Translations under genes and position numbers: made by a program
Source: Opitutia bacterium
Lineage (GTDB): Bacteria; Verrucomicrobiota; Verrucomicrobiia; Opitutales; Opitutaceae
Assembly: GCA_016217545.1 (NCBI GenBank)
Contig: JACRHT010000016.1
Coordinates: 372,001 to 436,000, forward strand
Direction of reading: 5' to 3'
Length of the DNA: 64,000 nucleotides
Notes under the pieces: model-generated
What the model was told of the DNA's origin: nothing
What the model saw: only the letters and a program-made list of their open reading frames with translations
Database searches by the model: none
Shown: piece by piece, positions 1 through 8,302 of the stretch
How positions within the stretch are numbered: the first letter of the stretch is position 1
How the letters are laid out: each line of letters opens with the position of its first letter

Positions 1-2
1 TC

Positions 3-704
3 ACCAAGACGGTTTTCATGGAATGCGACGTGGACGATCCCCATCAGCGCGCCGAGGCGGATCACGTCCAACGACTCGCCGACACCGACCCGCTCATCCA
101 AGGCATCGTCGCGAGCGGACGACCGGAAAACGCGGGTTTCCGCGATCATCTCCGCGCGCTCGCGCGGCTGCCGCGCCTCCGGGGCATTCGCCGCGTGCTG
201 CACGTCAAGCACGACGACCTGTGCCTCGAACCCCGCTTCGCGGAAAACCTCCGCCTGCTGCCGGACTTCGGGCTGACGTTCGACGTGTGCGCCTTGCCCC
301 GACAACTGGCCAACGTGCGCACGTTGGCCGAGCGCTGCCCGCAGGTGACCTTCATCGTCGACCACGTCGGCGTCCCCGACGTGAAAAATCGCATGGACGA
401 ACCGTGGCGCAGCGGGCTGGCGCGCCTCGCCGACCTGCCCAACGTGAATTGCAAGATCAGCGGCCTCGTCGCCTACGCCGACGCCGCAACGTGGACGCCC
501 GAGCATCTCCACCCGTATTTCGAGCACGCCGTCGCGTGTTTCGGTTGGGAGCGCCTGGTGTGGGGCGGCGATTGGCCGGTGTGCACGCTCTCCGCGCCGC
601 TCGCCCGCTGGGTGGACGCCACGCACGCGCTCACGGCCAGCGCCACGCCCGCGCAGCGCGCCCTCCTCTACCACCGCAATGCCGAGCGCCTCTACCGGGT
701 TTGA
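3..704 (+). CDS. Amidohydrolase-family lactonase/hydrolase, 5' end outside window
   Basis: This is the C-terminal part of an amidohydrolase-2 (PF04909-type) TIM-barrel hydrolase. The frame is open back to the window edge, and residues encoded before the first ATG (position 18) read TKTVFMECDVD, a typical internal strand of this family, so the true start is upstream. Recognisable family features are the VDHVG strand with its metal or substrate His near the middle, and the late VWGGDWPVC motif carrying the conserved Asp. The C-terminus ends in the usual helix with NAERLYRV. Family members near fucose and rhamnose genes hydrolyse sugar lactones such as L-fuconolactone or L-rhamnonolactone to the acid, and that is the likely role here, next to a GH95 gene. 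The exact substrate cannot be read from the sequence. Confidence 0.85.
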   Translation, partial: TKTVFMECDVDDPHQRAEADHVQRLADTDPLIQGIVASGRPENAGFRDHLRALARLPRLRGIRRVLHVKHDDLCLEPRFAENLRLLPDFGLTFDVCALPRQLANVRTLAERCPQVTFIVDHVGVPDVKNRMDEPWRSGLARLADLPNVNCKISGLVAYADAATWTPEHLHPYFEHAVACFGWERLVWGGDWPVCTLSAPLARWVDATHALTASATPAQRALLYHRNAERLYRV

Positions 705-796
705 CCCCACGCGCTCCGCGGCAACATCCCGCTCGACCGAAGTCGACTCGCCCCCGCGAACCTCGTAACACCATCGCGAACCGCCCCGCCCGACCC

Positions 797-1894
797 ATGC
801 GACCCCTGCTGCCCGCTCTCGTGTTTCTGGCCTGCGCGCTCGTCGCCACCGCGGCGCCACGTCCCGAGGTGATCCCTTTCCCGACCGGAAAACCGCGACT
901 CGTCGGAGCCGAAGCGATGCAACGCATCCACGACGAAGTGAAAACGCCCTTCAAATACGGCGTCGTGCTCCGCGGCGAACCGGGCGAACTCGTCGATTGC
1001 CCCAATGTGTTCCGCCGCGACGGCCGCTGGTATATGGTCTACGTCGCGAACAAGGACAAGGTCGGCTACCAAACCTGCCTCGCCCGCAGCGACGATCTCC
1101 TCCACTGGGAAAAACTGGGGCCGATCCTCTCGTTCCGCCGCGAGGGCTGGGACGCCTGGCAGGCCGCCGGCGGACTCGCGCTCTACGACACGCGCTGGGA
1201 CGGCACGCACGAGCTGACCGCGCACGACGGCCGCTACTGGCTCTCCTACCTCGGCGGCGCGAAGCAAGGCTACGAACCCGACCCGCTCGCCATCGGTCTC
1301 GCGCACACCGACGATCCAACCGCCGTGCGCGAGTGGACGCGCCTCCCGGAAAACCCCGTGCTCGCGCCGGACCAGAGCGACACGCGCGACTTCGAACACG
1401 TGACGCTCTACAAGAGCGCGATCGTTCGCGACGAGGCGCGCACCCTCGGCGCGCCGTTCGTGATGTTCTACAACGGCAAATCCGCGCCCAACGGCGTCGA
1501 GACGATCGGCCTCGCGATTTCAGACGACCTCCACTCGTGGCGCCGCTTCGGCCACGGCCCCGTCGTGGCCAACATCGGCGCCGCGCCGTGGGCGATCAGC
1601 GGCGACCCGCAGCTCACGCGGATCGGCGACGTGTGGGTGATGTTCTATTTCGGCGCGTTCTGGAAGCCGGGCGCGTTCGACACCTTCGCCTGCTCCTACG
1701 ACCTCGTGCACTGGACCAAGTGGGACGGCCCGCACCTCGTGGCCCCGAGCGAGCCCTACGACCGGCAGTTCGCGCACAAGCCGTGGGTGTTGAAACACGA
1801 CGGCGTCGTCTACCATTTCTACTGCGCCGTCGGCGCCGAGGGCCGCGTCATCGCCCTCGCGACCTCGAAAGACCTGCACGCCCCTTCCCCATGA
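797..1894 (+). CDS. Secreted five-bladed beta-propeller glycosidase (GH43/GH32/GH130-like)
   Basis: A 365-residue protein with a signal peptide ([20 protein letters not shown]). The body shows repeated propeller blades of the type [52 protein letters not shown] and [12 protein letters not shown], typical of the GH43/GH32/GH130 superfamily. The DCPNVF segment near residue 75 is where the first catalytic Asp of such enzymes sits. I cannot assign a family or substrate from sequence alone. Its stop overlaps the start of the following GH95 gene in an ATGA junction, so the two are translationally coupled. It probably removes or cleaves a glycoside in the periplasm or outside the cell together with that enzyme. 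The open frame continues far upstream of the ATG, but that extension is Arg-rich and antisense-like and was left out. Confidence 0.8.
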   Translation: MRPLLPALVFLACALVATAAPRPEVIPFPTGKPRLVGAEAMQRIHDEVKTPFKYGVVLRGEPGELVDCPNVFRRDGRWYMVYVANKDKVGYQTCLARSDDLLHWEKLGPILSFRREGWDAWQAAGGLALYDTRWDGTHELTAHDGRYWLSYLGGAKQGYEPDPLAIGLAHTDDPTAVREWTRLPENPVLAPDQSDTRDFEHVTLYKSAIVRDEARTLGAPFVMFYNGKSAPNGVETIGLAISDDLHSWRRFGHGPVVANIGAAPWAISGDPQLTRIGDVWVMFYFGAFWKPGAFDTFACSYDLVHWTKWDGPHLVAPSEPYDRQFAHKPWVLKHDGVVYHFYCAVGAEGRVIALATSKDLHAPSP

Positions 1895-4278
1895 GACTCC
1901 TCGCGCTCGCCCTCGCCTTGCTCGCCTCCGCGGCGTCCACGCTCGCGACTCCGTCCGACGACTCCCGCTACGTCCTGCTTCATACTCCGGGCGAACACCT
2001 CTTCGAATCCTCGCCGCTCGGCAACGGCCGGCTCGGCGCCGCGCTCTACGGCGGCATCGACGAGGAGCGCATCGTGCTGAACGAGTCCGGCATGTGGTCC
2101 GGCTCGCCGCAGGACGCCGACCGCGCCGACGCCCACCGCGCGCTGCCGGAGATCCGTCGCTTGCTCCTCGAAGGCAAAAATCACGACGCCGAGGCGCTCG
2201 TGAACGCCAACTTCACCTGCGCGGGTCTCGGCTCCGGCCGCGGCGCGGGCGTGAACACGCCCTACGGCTCGTATCAGATCCTCGGCGATCTCCGGCTGAA
2301 GTTCCTCGGCGCCGACGCGCCCGTCACGAACTACCGCCGCACGCTCGACCTCGCCGACGCGACCGCGCGCGTCTCCTTCGAACGCGGCGGCGTGCACTTC
2401 GTGCGCGAGGGCTTCGTCAGCGCGCCCGCCGAGGCGTTCGTGCTCCGACTCAGCGCCGACAAGAGAGGCAGCCTGTCATTCGATGCCACGCTCGCCCGCG
2501 CCGAGCGCGCGCGCATCGAGGCCGCGGGCAGCGCCGGACTTGTGATGCACGGCCAGCTCAACGACGGCTACAACGGCACCAACGGCGTGCGCTACGCCGC
2601 GCGCCTCGAGATTCGCGCGCAGGGCGGCACAATCGACGTGTCCGGCTCCGCCGTGCGGGTGCGCGACGCCGACGAAGTGATTCTCTTCGTCACCGCCGCC
2701 ACGGACATCAAACGCCGCAGCTTCGCCGGCCGCGACGTCGCCGATCCGCGCGCCACCGCCGAGGCGGATCTCGCCGCCGCACTGAAATCCGATTTCGCCG
2801 CGCTCCGCCAGGCGCACACCGCGCACTACCAGAGTTTCTTCAACCGCGTTGCGCTCGCGCTCGGCGCACCGAACCCCGCCGCCACCGCGCTCTCCGCGCC
2901 CGAACGCCTGCAGCGTTTCTCCGCCGGCGCCGCCGACCCCGGGCTCGCCGCGCTCTACTTCAACTTCGGCCGCTATCTCCTCATCTCGTCGTCGCGCCCC
3001 GACGGCTTGCCCGCCAATCTCCAAGGCATCTGGGCCGACTCGATCCAGACACCGTGGAACGGCGACTGGCACTCCAACATCAACGTGCAGATGAATTATT
3101 GGCCGGCGGAGACGACCAACCTCTCCGAATTGCACGCGCCGCTCTTCGCGCTCGTCGATTCGCTCGTCGCCCCCGGCGCAAAAACCGCCAAGGCCTACTA
3201 CGGCGCGCGCGGCTGGGTCGCCTTCCTGCTCAACAACCCGTGGGGCTTCACCTCGCCCGGCGAGTCCGCCAGTTGGGGTTCGACCGTCTCATGCTCGGCG
3301 TGGCTCTGCCAGCACTTGTGGGACCACTACCAGTTCACCGGCGACCGCGCATTCCTCACGCGCGTCTGGCCCACGCTGAAAGGCTCCGCGCTTTTCTACC
3401 TCGATATGCTCATCGAGGATCCGAAGACCGGCTGGCTCCTCACCGCGCCGTCCAACTCGCCCGAGAACGCGTTCCTCCTCGACGGCCAACCCGCGCACGT
3501 CTGTCTCGGCCCCACGGCGGACATGCAGCTGTTGCGTTACCTCTTCGACGCCTGCATCCGCGCCTCGGAGATTCTCGGCACCGACGCCGACCTCCGCACC
3601 GAACTCAAAGCCAAGCGCGCCCGCCTCGCCCCGACCCGCCTCGGCGCCGACGGCCGCGTGCTCGAGTGGCAGCAGGAATACCCCGAAGCCGATCCGCAGC
3701 ACCGCCACGTCGCGCACCTTTGGGGCCTTTATCCCGGCAACGAAATCACGCCCCACGGGACGCCCGACCTCGCAGCCGGCGCGCGCAAGACGCTCGATGT
3801 GCGCGGCGACGCCAGCACTGGCTGGAGTCTCGCCTACAAGATGGGCATGTGGGCCCGCCTCGGCGACGGCGACCGCGCCCACCTGCTCCTCCGCCACGCG
3901 CTCAAACCCGCCAACGCCTCGACCTCGAAGCAGCAGTTCAGCGGCGGCACCTACGCGAACCTCTTCGATTCGCACCCGCCTTTCCAGATCGACGGCAACT
4001 TCGGCGGCACCGCCGCCATCGCGGAAATGCTCCTGCAAAGCACGCCGGACGAGATCGTCGTTCTCCCCGCGCTGCCCTCCGCGTGGCCCGACGGCAGCGT
4101 CACGGGCCTCCGCGCGCGCGGCGGCTACGAGGTCGATCTCGAGTGGCGCTCCGGCAAACTCGTCCGCGCGCTCGTCCGGAGCACCGGTGGCGAAGGCACG
4201 CAACTCCGCTACGGCGCAACCGTCGTGCCCGTGACGTTCCCCGACGAGAACATGTCCACCTTCGTCTTCACTCCGTGA
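1891..4278 (+). CDS. GH95 alpha-L-fucosidase / alpha-L-galactosidase
   Basis: A 795-residue secreted protein with a signal peptide ([19 protein letters not shown]). It has the GH95 layout: an N-terminal beta-sandwich starting with the [13 protein letters not shown] and [13 protein letters not shown] motifs, then an (alpha/alpha)6 barrel with [12 protein letters not shown] near residue 400 (the Asn-rich active-site segment of the family) and FQIDGNFGG near residue 700 (the Asp segment). Length is normal for the family. GH95 enzymes are inverting alpha-1,2-L-fucosidases, and some act on L-galactose, as in rhamnogalacturonan-II. It begins inside the stop codon of the propeller gene (ATGA overlap). 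A second GH95 gene lies at 53739-56093; the two are clearly diverged and probably not redundant. Confidence 0.93.
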   Translation: MRLLALALALLASAASTLATPSDDSRYVLLHTPGEHLFESSPLGNGRLGAALYGGIDEERIVLNESGMWSGSPQDADRADAHRALPEIRRLLLEGKNHDAEALVNANFTCAGLGSGRGAGVNTPYGSYQILGDLRLKFLGADAPVTNYRRTLDLADATARVSFERGGVHFVREGFVSAPAEAFVLRLSADKRGSLSFDATLARAERARIEAAGSAGLVMHGQLNDGYNGTNGVRYAARLEIRAQGGTIDVSGSAVRVRDADEVILFVTAATDIKRRSFAGRDVADPRATAEADLAAALKSDFAALRQAHTAHYQSFFNRVALALGAPNPAATALSAPERLQRFSAGAADPGLAALYFNFGRYLLISSSRPDGLPANLQGIWADSIQTPWNGDWHSNINVQMNYWPAETTNLSELHAPLFALVDSLVAPGAKTAKAYYGARGWVAFLLNNPWGFTSPGESASWGSTVSCSAWLCQHLWDHYQFTGDRAFLTRVWPTLKGSALFYLDMLIEDPKTGWLLTAPSNSPENAFLLDGQPAHVCLGPTADMQLLRYLFDACIRASEILGTDADLRTELKAKRARLAPTRLGADGRVLEWQQEYPEADPQHRHVAHLWGLYPGNEITPHGTPDLAAGARKTLDVRGDASTGWSLAYKMGMWARLGDGDRAHLLLRHALKPANASTSKQQFSGGTYANLFDSHPPFQIDGNFGGTAAIAEMLLQSTPDEIVVLPALPSAWPDGSVTGLRARGGYEVDLEWRSGKLVRALVRSTGGEGTQLRYGATVVPVTFPDENMSTFVFTP

Positions 4279-4306
4279 ACCCCGCGGTTCCCGCCCGACG
4301 CTAACG

Positions 4307-4361
4307 TTTGACCGCGCGCTCCGTTGCCGCCCGCCGCCCGCTCCCTAACGGTCAAGTTAAC
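4307..4361. promoter_or_regulatory. Candidate operator region of araFGH
   Basis: The 125-bp gap before araF holds TTTGACCG at 4307-4314 and, 34 bp on, the inverted form CGGTCAAG at 4349-4356, which runs into GTTAAC. The same half-sites form a compact palindrome (21036-21048) between araB and the LacI-family regulator gene. Seen: the shared words and their orientation. Inferred: binding by that LacI regulator. No clear promoter elements were identified. Confidence 0.5.
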
Positions 4362-4403
4362 CCCGAGTCGCCGAACTCCCCCGCGTCGCTTTCCTTGTTA
4401 CCC

Positions 4404-5435
4404 ATGAAACCCCACCCCGCGTTGCTTCCGCTGGCTCTCCTCTGTTGCGCGCTGGCGCTCACCGGCTGCGGCCCGAAATCCGACTCCGCCGCCCACACCG
4501 CACCGACTCCGGCGGCTCCGACCAAGATCAAGCTCGGCTTCCTCGTGAAGCAGCCCGAGGAGCCGTGGTTCCAATTCGAGTGGAAAGGCGCGGAGAAGGC
4601 CGCGGCCGAACACGGCTTCGAACTTCTGAAATACGGCACGGCCGACGGCGAGAAAGTCATGGCCGCCATCGACAATCTCGCGGTCGCCGGCGCGCAGGGC
4701 TTCGTCATCTGCACGCCCGACGTCCGCCTCGGGCCGCAAATCGTCGCGCGCGCCAGGCAGAAGAACATGAAGATCGTCACGGTCGACGACATGTTCGTCC
4801 AGCCCGACGGCAAATTCATGACCGAGGTGCCCTATCTCGGCATGTCCGCCTCGCAGATCGGCGAATCCGTCGGCCGGGCCCTCCACGTCGAAGCCACGAA
4901 GCGCCATTGGAACCTCGAGGAAACCGGCGTCTGCCTCATCACGTTCGAGGAGCTCGATACCGCTCGCGAGCGCACCGAAGGCGCCCGTCGCGCGCTCGAA
5001 GCCGCCGGCTTCCCCGCCGCCCGCATCTTCAAGGCGCCGCAAAAGACCACCGACATCCCCGGCAGCTTCGACGCGGCGAGCTCGCTGCTCACACGCCAAG
5101 GCGGCATCAAGCGCTGGCTCATCGCCGGCATGAACGACAACGCCGTGCTCGGCGCCGTGCGCGCGATGGAAGGCCGCGGCTTCAACGCCGAGACGGTCAT
5201 CGGCATTGGCATCAACGGCACCGATTGCATCGACGAACTCCGCAAGCCCAAGGCGACCGGTTTCTACGGCTCGATGCTCGTCTCCGCGCCCTTCGAGGGC
5301 TACGAGACCGCGCGCCTGCTTCACGTCTGGGTGAAGGACGGCCAGCAACCGCCGCTCGAGACGCGCACCCCCGGCATCTTCATCACGCGCGAGAACTTCG
5401 AGGCGATCCTCAAACGCGAAGGCATTCTCCAGTAG
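4404..5435 (+). CDS. araF: L-arabinose ABC transporter substrate-binding lipoprotein AraF
   Basis: A 343-residue periplasmic-binding protein, type 1 sugar family. The start at 4404 gives a lipoprotein signal with lipobox LTGC, so the mature protein is lipid-anchored rather than soluble as in E. coli. An upstream in-frame start would add an unlikely leader. The sequence follows AraF closely: KLGFLVKQPEEPWFQFEWKG at the mature N-terminus, VKQ/WFQ residues of the first strand, GFVICTPD, KIVTVDD and a late INGTDCIDEL segment. It starts the araFGH transport operon for L-arabinose and has inverted TTGACCG-type sites upstream. Downstream are a short hairpin and the ATPase gene. Arabinose freed by the GH127 or other enzymes in this window would be imported this way. 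Confidence 0.9.
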   Translation: MKPHPALLPLALLCCALALTGCGPKSDSAAHTAPTPAAPTKIKLGFLVKQPEEPWFQFEWKGAEKAAAEHGFELLKYGTADGEKVMAAIDNLAVAGAQGFVICTPDVRLGPQIVARARQKNMKIVTVDDMFVQPDGKFMTEVPYLGMSASQIGESVGRALHVEATKRHWNLEETGVCLITFEELDTARERTEGARRALEAAGFPAARIFKAPQKTTDIPGSFDAASSLLTRQGGIKRWLIAGMNDNAVLGAVRAMEGRGFNAETVIGIGINGTDCIDELRKPKATGFYGSMLVSAPFEGYETARLLHVWVKDGQQPPLETRTPGIFITRENFEAILKREGILQ

Positions 5436-5436
5436 C

Positions 5437-5453
5437 GCAGGCTTCCAGCCTGC
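5437..5453. repeat. GCAGGC hairpin between araF and araG
   Basis: A perfect 7-bp stem with 3-nt loop (GCAGGCT TCC AGCCTGC) two bases after the araF stop codon. A sister hairpin with the same outer bases lies at 23458-23474. It could attenuate or stabilise the transcript so that the binding protein is made in excess, but this is inference. Confidence 0.7.
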
Positions 5454-5509
5454 CTCTGCCATCGGATCCGCCCGCTCCCTCCTATCCCTGCCGCACTCTC
5501 GCGCGCCGC

Positions 5510-7024
5510 GTGACGCCTTACCTCCAGTTCGCCTCCGTCACTAAGTCCTACATCGGCGTCACCGCGCTGCAGGACGTCACCTTCGACGTGCGCGAAGGCA
5601 CGGTGCACGCGCTCATGGGCGAGAATGGCGCCGGCAAGTCCACCTTGCTCAAAGCGCTCAGCGGCGCGCACCGGCCGACTTCCGGCCGGATTCTCCTCGG
5701 CGGAAACGCCCACGACTTCGCGTCGACCTCCGCCGCGCTCGCCGCCGGCGTCGCGGTGATCTATCAGGAACTTCACCTCGTGCCCGGGATGACCGTGGCC
5801 GAGAACATCTTCCTCGGCCACCTCCCGCAACGCGGCGGCATCATCGATCGGACGACGCTCCGCGAGCGTGCCACGCAGCTGTTGCGCCGGCTCGGCGAGG
5901 ACATCGATCCCGACACCAAACTCGCGCACCTGCCCATTGGCCAGCGCCAGATGGTCGAAATCGCCAAAGCACTCAGCCGCGGCGCCAAGGTGATCGCGTT
6001 CGACGAACCGACGAGCAGCCTGTCCGTGCGCGAAATCGAACGCCTCTTCGCCGTCATCCGTGAACTGCGCGCGCAGGGCTGCGTCATTCTCTACGTCACG
6101 CACCGCATGGAGGAGGTCTTCGCGCTCTGCGACGCCTGCACCGTGCTCCGCGACGGCCGGCACGTGCGGACCTACGAATCGCTGCGCGAGATCACGCCCG
6201 CGAAGCTCGTGCAGGACATGGTCGGGCGCGACATCGCCGACGTCTACGCCTACACGCCGCGACCGCACGGCCCCACGGCGTTCGAAGCCCGCGCGGTGAC
6301 CGGGCCGGGCCTGCGCGCACCCGTTTCGCTCTCGGTCGCGCAAGGCGAGATTCTCGGGCTCTTCGGCCTCGTGGGCGCCGGCCGGACCGAACTCCTGAAA
6401 CTGTTCTTCGGATCCGAGCGCGCGACCTCCGGCTCCGTGATCGTCCACGGCGAAGCCGTCGCACTGCGCTCGCCCGCCGCCGCGATCGCCGCCGGCATCG
6501 TCTACTGCACCGAGGACCGCAAACGCGAAGGCATCGTCCCGATCCTCTCCGTGCAGGACAACTGCAACCTCGGCATCCGCGCCCCGCACACGAGCTGGGG
6601 TGGATTGATCGACGGACGCTGGGAGCGCGAAAACGCCACGGCCAAGGTTCGCGAACTCGCCGTGCGCACGCCGTCGGTCGAGCAACTCATCAAACACCTC
6701 TCCGGCGGCAACCAGCAGAAGGTGATCCTCGCCCGCTGGCTCTCGACGAAGATTCGCGTGCTCCTGCTCGACGAGCCGACGCGCGGCATCGACGTCGGCG
6801 CCAAGAGCGAAATCTACCGCATCATCCTGCGCCTCGCCGCCGAAGGCGTCGCCGTGATCCTCGTTTCGAGCGACCTGCCCGAGGCGCTCGGCCTCGCCGA
6901 CCGCGTCGCCGTCATGCGCCAAGGCGAACTCGCCGCCATCCTCGACCGTTCCGCCGCCACGCCCGAACGCGTCCTCTCTCTCGCCCTGCCCCAGGAAAAC
7001 GCCCCCGCCACCGGAGTAACCTAA
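5510..7024 (+). CDS. araG: L-arabinose ABC transporter ATP-binding protein AraG
   Basis: A 504-residue tandem ABC ATPase, the same length as E. coli AraG. I chose the GTG at 5510 because homology begins at once with YLQFASVTKSYIGVTALQ and no ATG lies between the araF stop and this point. The first nucleotide-binding domain has Walker A GENGAGKST near residue 40, the variant signature LPIGQRQMVEIAKAL and Walker B VIAFDEPTSSL. The second has the degenerate P-loop GLVGAGRTEL, the strong signature LSGGNQQKV and LLLDEPTRGID. This double layout is characteristic of monosaccharide (CUT2) transporters. It pairs with AraF and AraH. The stop codon lies inside a palindrome (7016-7033) that is repeated at 29425-29443. 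Confidence 0.93.
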   Translation: MTPYLQFASVTKSYIGVTALQDVTFDVREGTVHALMGENGAGKSTLLKALSGAHRPTSGRILLGGNAHDFASTSAALAAGVAVIYQELHLVPGMTVAENIFLGHLPQRGGIIDRTTLRERATQLLRRLGEDIDPDTKLAHLPIGQRQMVEIAKALSRGAKVIAFDEPTSSLSVREIERLFAVIRELRAQGCVILYVTHRMEEVFALCDACTVLRDGRHVRTYESLREITPAKLVQDMVGRDIADVYAYTPRPHGPTAFEARAVTGPGLRAPVSLSVAQGEILGLFGLVGAGRTELLKLFFGSERATSGSVIVHGEAVALRSPAAAIAAGIVYCTEDRKREGIVPILSVQDNCNLGIRAPHTSWGGLIDGRWERENATAKVRELAVRTPSVEQLIKHLSGGNQQKVILARWLSTKIRVLLLDEPTRGIDVGAKSEIYRIILRLAAEGVAVILVSSDLPEALGLADRVAVMRQGELAAILDRSAATPERVLSLALPQENAPATGVT

Positions 7025-7033
7025 TAGGTTACC
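7016..7033. repeat. 18-bp palindromic repeat, copy 1
   Basis: GTAACCTAATAGGTTACC overlaps the araG stop and the araG-araH gap. Its core (8-bp arms around a single A) is an exact palindrome. The same 18 bases recur inside the GH78 gene at 29426-29443. Such AT-rich palindromes are rare in this GC-rich sequence. Confidence 0.8.
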
Positions 7034-7092
7034 CCTCCGCCCGGCCGCACTGCTTCGCACCACCGACCACGCCCCTCCTTTCCGAGCGCTCC

Positions 7093-8088
7093 ATGAGTTC
7101 CCTGCCGAAACCCTCCGCCTCCTCCCTCGCCCACACGCTGCTCGACCGCGGCGGCATGACGCTGGTGCTGTTCGTGCTCGCCGCCGTCTGCTGGGTCACG
7201 GTGCGCGGCTTCGGCACGCCGGAGAACCTGATGAACCTGCTCCTGCAGGTCTCGATGGTCGGCACCGTGGCGACGACGATGCTGTTCTGCCTCGCCTCGG
7301 GAAACTTCGATCTCTCCGTCGGCACGATCATCCCCGCCGGCGGCGTGCTCTGCGCGTTGATCCTGCGCCAAACGAACAATCTCTTCCTCGCGCTCACCGC
7401 ATCGCTGGCGTTCGGCGCGCTCGTAGGCCTGATCAACGGCACCATCGTCGCGCGCCTGAAGATCAACCCGCTCATTACGACGCTCTCGACGATGATGATG
7501 GTGCGCGGCATCGCGTTCGTCTTCGCCGACGGCAAATCGATCGGCATCGCCAACGACGCGCTGCTCAACCTCGCGAGTTGGGCCTTCCCCGTCATTCGCA
7601 ACGACGCGGGCTCGGTCGTCTTCCAAATCACATTCCCTGTCTGGGTGTGCCTCGGACTGTTCGCGCTGTTCGGCTTCGTGCTTCAGCGCACCGCCTTCGG
7701 TCGCAACACGCTCGCCATCGGCGGCAACGAGGAGGCCGCGCGCCTTGCCGGGGTGAATGTCACCGGCGTGAAGATCGCCATTTTCACTCTCCAGGGCCTC
7801 GTCGCCGCGCTCGCCGGTGTGCTGCTCGCCGCGCGCCTCGGCATCGGCGATCCGAAGACAGCCCAAGGTAGCGAACTCTCCATCATCTCGGCGTGCGTGC
7901 TCGGCGGCGTCTCGCTCTCGGGCGGTGTGGGCCGCATGAGCCACGTGATCGCCGGCGTGTTCATCATGGGCGTCGTCGAGAACGCGATGAACCTGCTCAA
8001 CATCGACTCGTTCTACCAATACATCGTGCGCGGCGCGATCCTGCTCGCCGCCGTGATGCTCGATCAGCTCAAGCAACGCCGCGGGTAG
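7093..8088 (+). CDS. araH: L-arabinose ABC transporter permease AraH
   Basis: A 331-residue membrane permease of the BPD_transp_2 (RbsC/AraH) family with about nine to ten hydrophobic segments. It matches AraH in diagnostic stretches: MLFCLASGNFDLSVGTIIP, LKINPLITTLSTMMMVRG, FGRNTLAIGGNEEAARLAG, ISACVLGGVSLSGGVG and VENAMNLLNI. It completes the araFGH importer and follows araG after 68 bp that include the palindrome at 7016-7033. Downstream is a pair of REP-like hairpins and then the convergent GH106 gene. Confidence 0.93.
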   Translation: MSSLPKPSASSLAHTLLDRGGMTLVLFVLAAVCWVTVRGFGTPENLMNLLLQVSMVGTVATTMLFCLASGNFDLSVGTIIPAGGVLCALILRQTNNLFLALTASLAFGALVGLINGTIVARLKINPLITTLSTMMMVRGIAFVFADGKSIGIANDALLNLASWAFPVIRNDAGSVVFQITFPVWVCLGLFALFGFVLQRTAFGRNTLAIGGNEEAARLAGVNVTGVKIAIFTLQGLVAALAGVLLAARLGIGDPKTAQGSELSIISACVLGGVSLSGGVGRMSHVIAGVFIMGVVENAMNLLNIDSFYQYIVRGAILLAAVMLDQLKQRRG

Positions 8089-8111
8089 AGCATTTTCAAA
8101 AAATAGTTCAG

Positions 8112-8180
8112 CCGGGGTCGCTGACCCCGGAAAGAGGCTTTCGCAACGGCAGAAGCGCCGACCGGGCTCAGCGAGCCCGG
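8112..8180. repeat. Two-hairpin REP-like element, copy 1
   Basis: Two hairpins, CCGGGGTC-GCT-GACCCCGG (8112-8130) and CCGGGCTC-AGC-GAGCCCGG (8162-8180), joined by a linker containing GGCAGAAGCGCCGAC. The same module occurs in the opposite orientation at 56108-56176, 48 kb away, with the word GTAGCCGGGCTCGCTGAGCC kept. It lies between convergent genes, where it could also stop transcription. Confidence 0.8.
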
Positions 8181-8252
8181 CTACAGAAAAATAGAAAAGA
8201 CTCTAGACGAGTCCCTCTGGTTCGACGCGTGACACCGCCTCCGCAGCAGCCG

Positions 8253-8279
8253 CGATGGTGGCGTATTACGCCACCATCG
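8253..8279. repeat. Perfect 27-bp palindrome downstream of the GH106 gene
   Basis: Thirteen-base arms (CGATGGTGGCGTA / TACGCCACCATCG) around a single T. It sits 24 bp from the end of the convergent GH106 gene. It lacks a T-run, so an intrinsic terminator is uncertain. It may instead be a protein-binding site or a dispersed element. Confidence 0.65.
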
Positions 8280-8302
8280 TCACCGCGCGAGAATGCGCGT
8301 TC

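Noticed and set aside
23-796. Upstream in-frame extension of the propeller glycosidase gene
   Set aside because: The extension is Arg/Pro-rich, overlaps the amidohydrolase gene in another frame, and the ATG at 797 opens a clean signal peptide.
5321-7063. Long minus-strand open frame opposite araG
   Set aside because: Its Asp/Arg/Gly/Val-rich translation has no family resemblance and mirrors the conserved ABC ATPase; GC-rich codon bias keeps antisense frames open.
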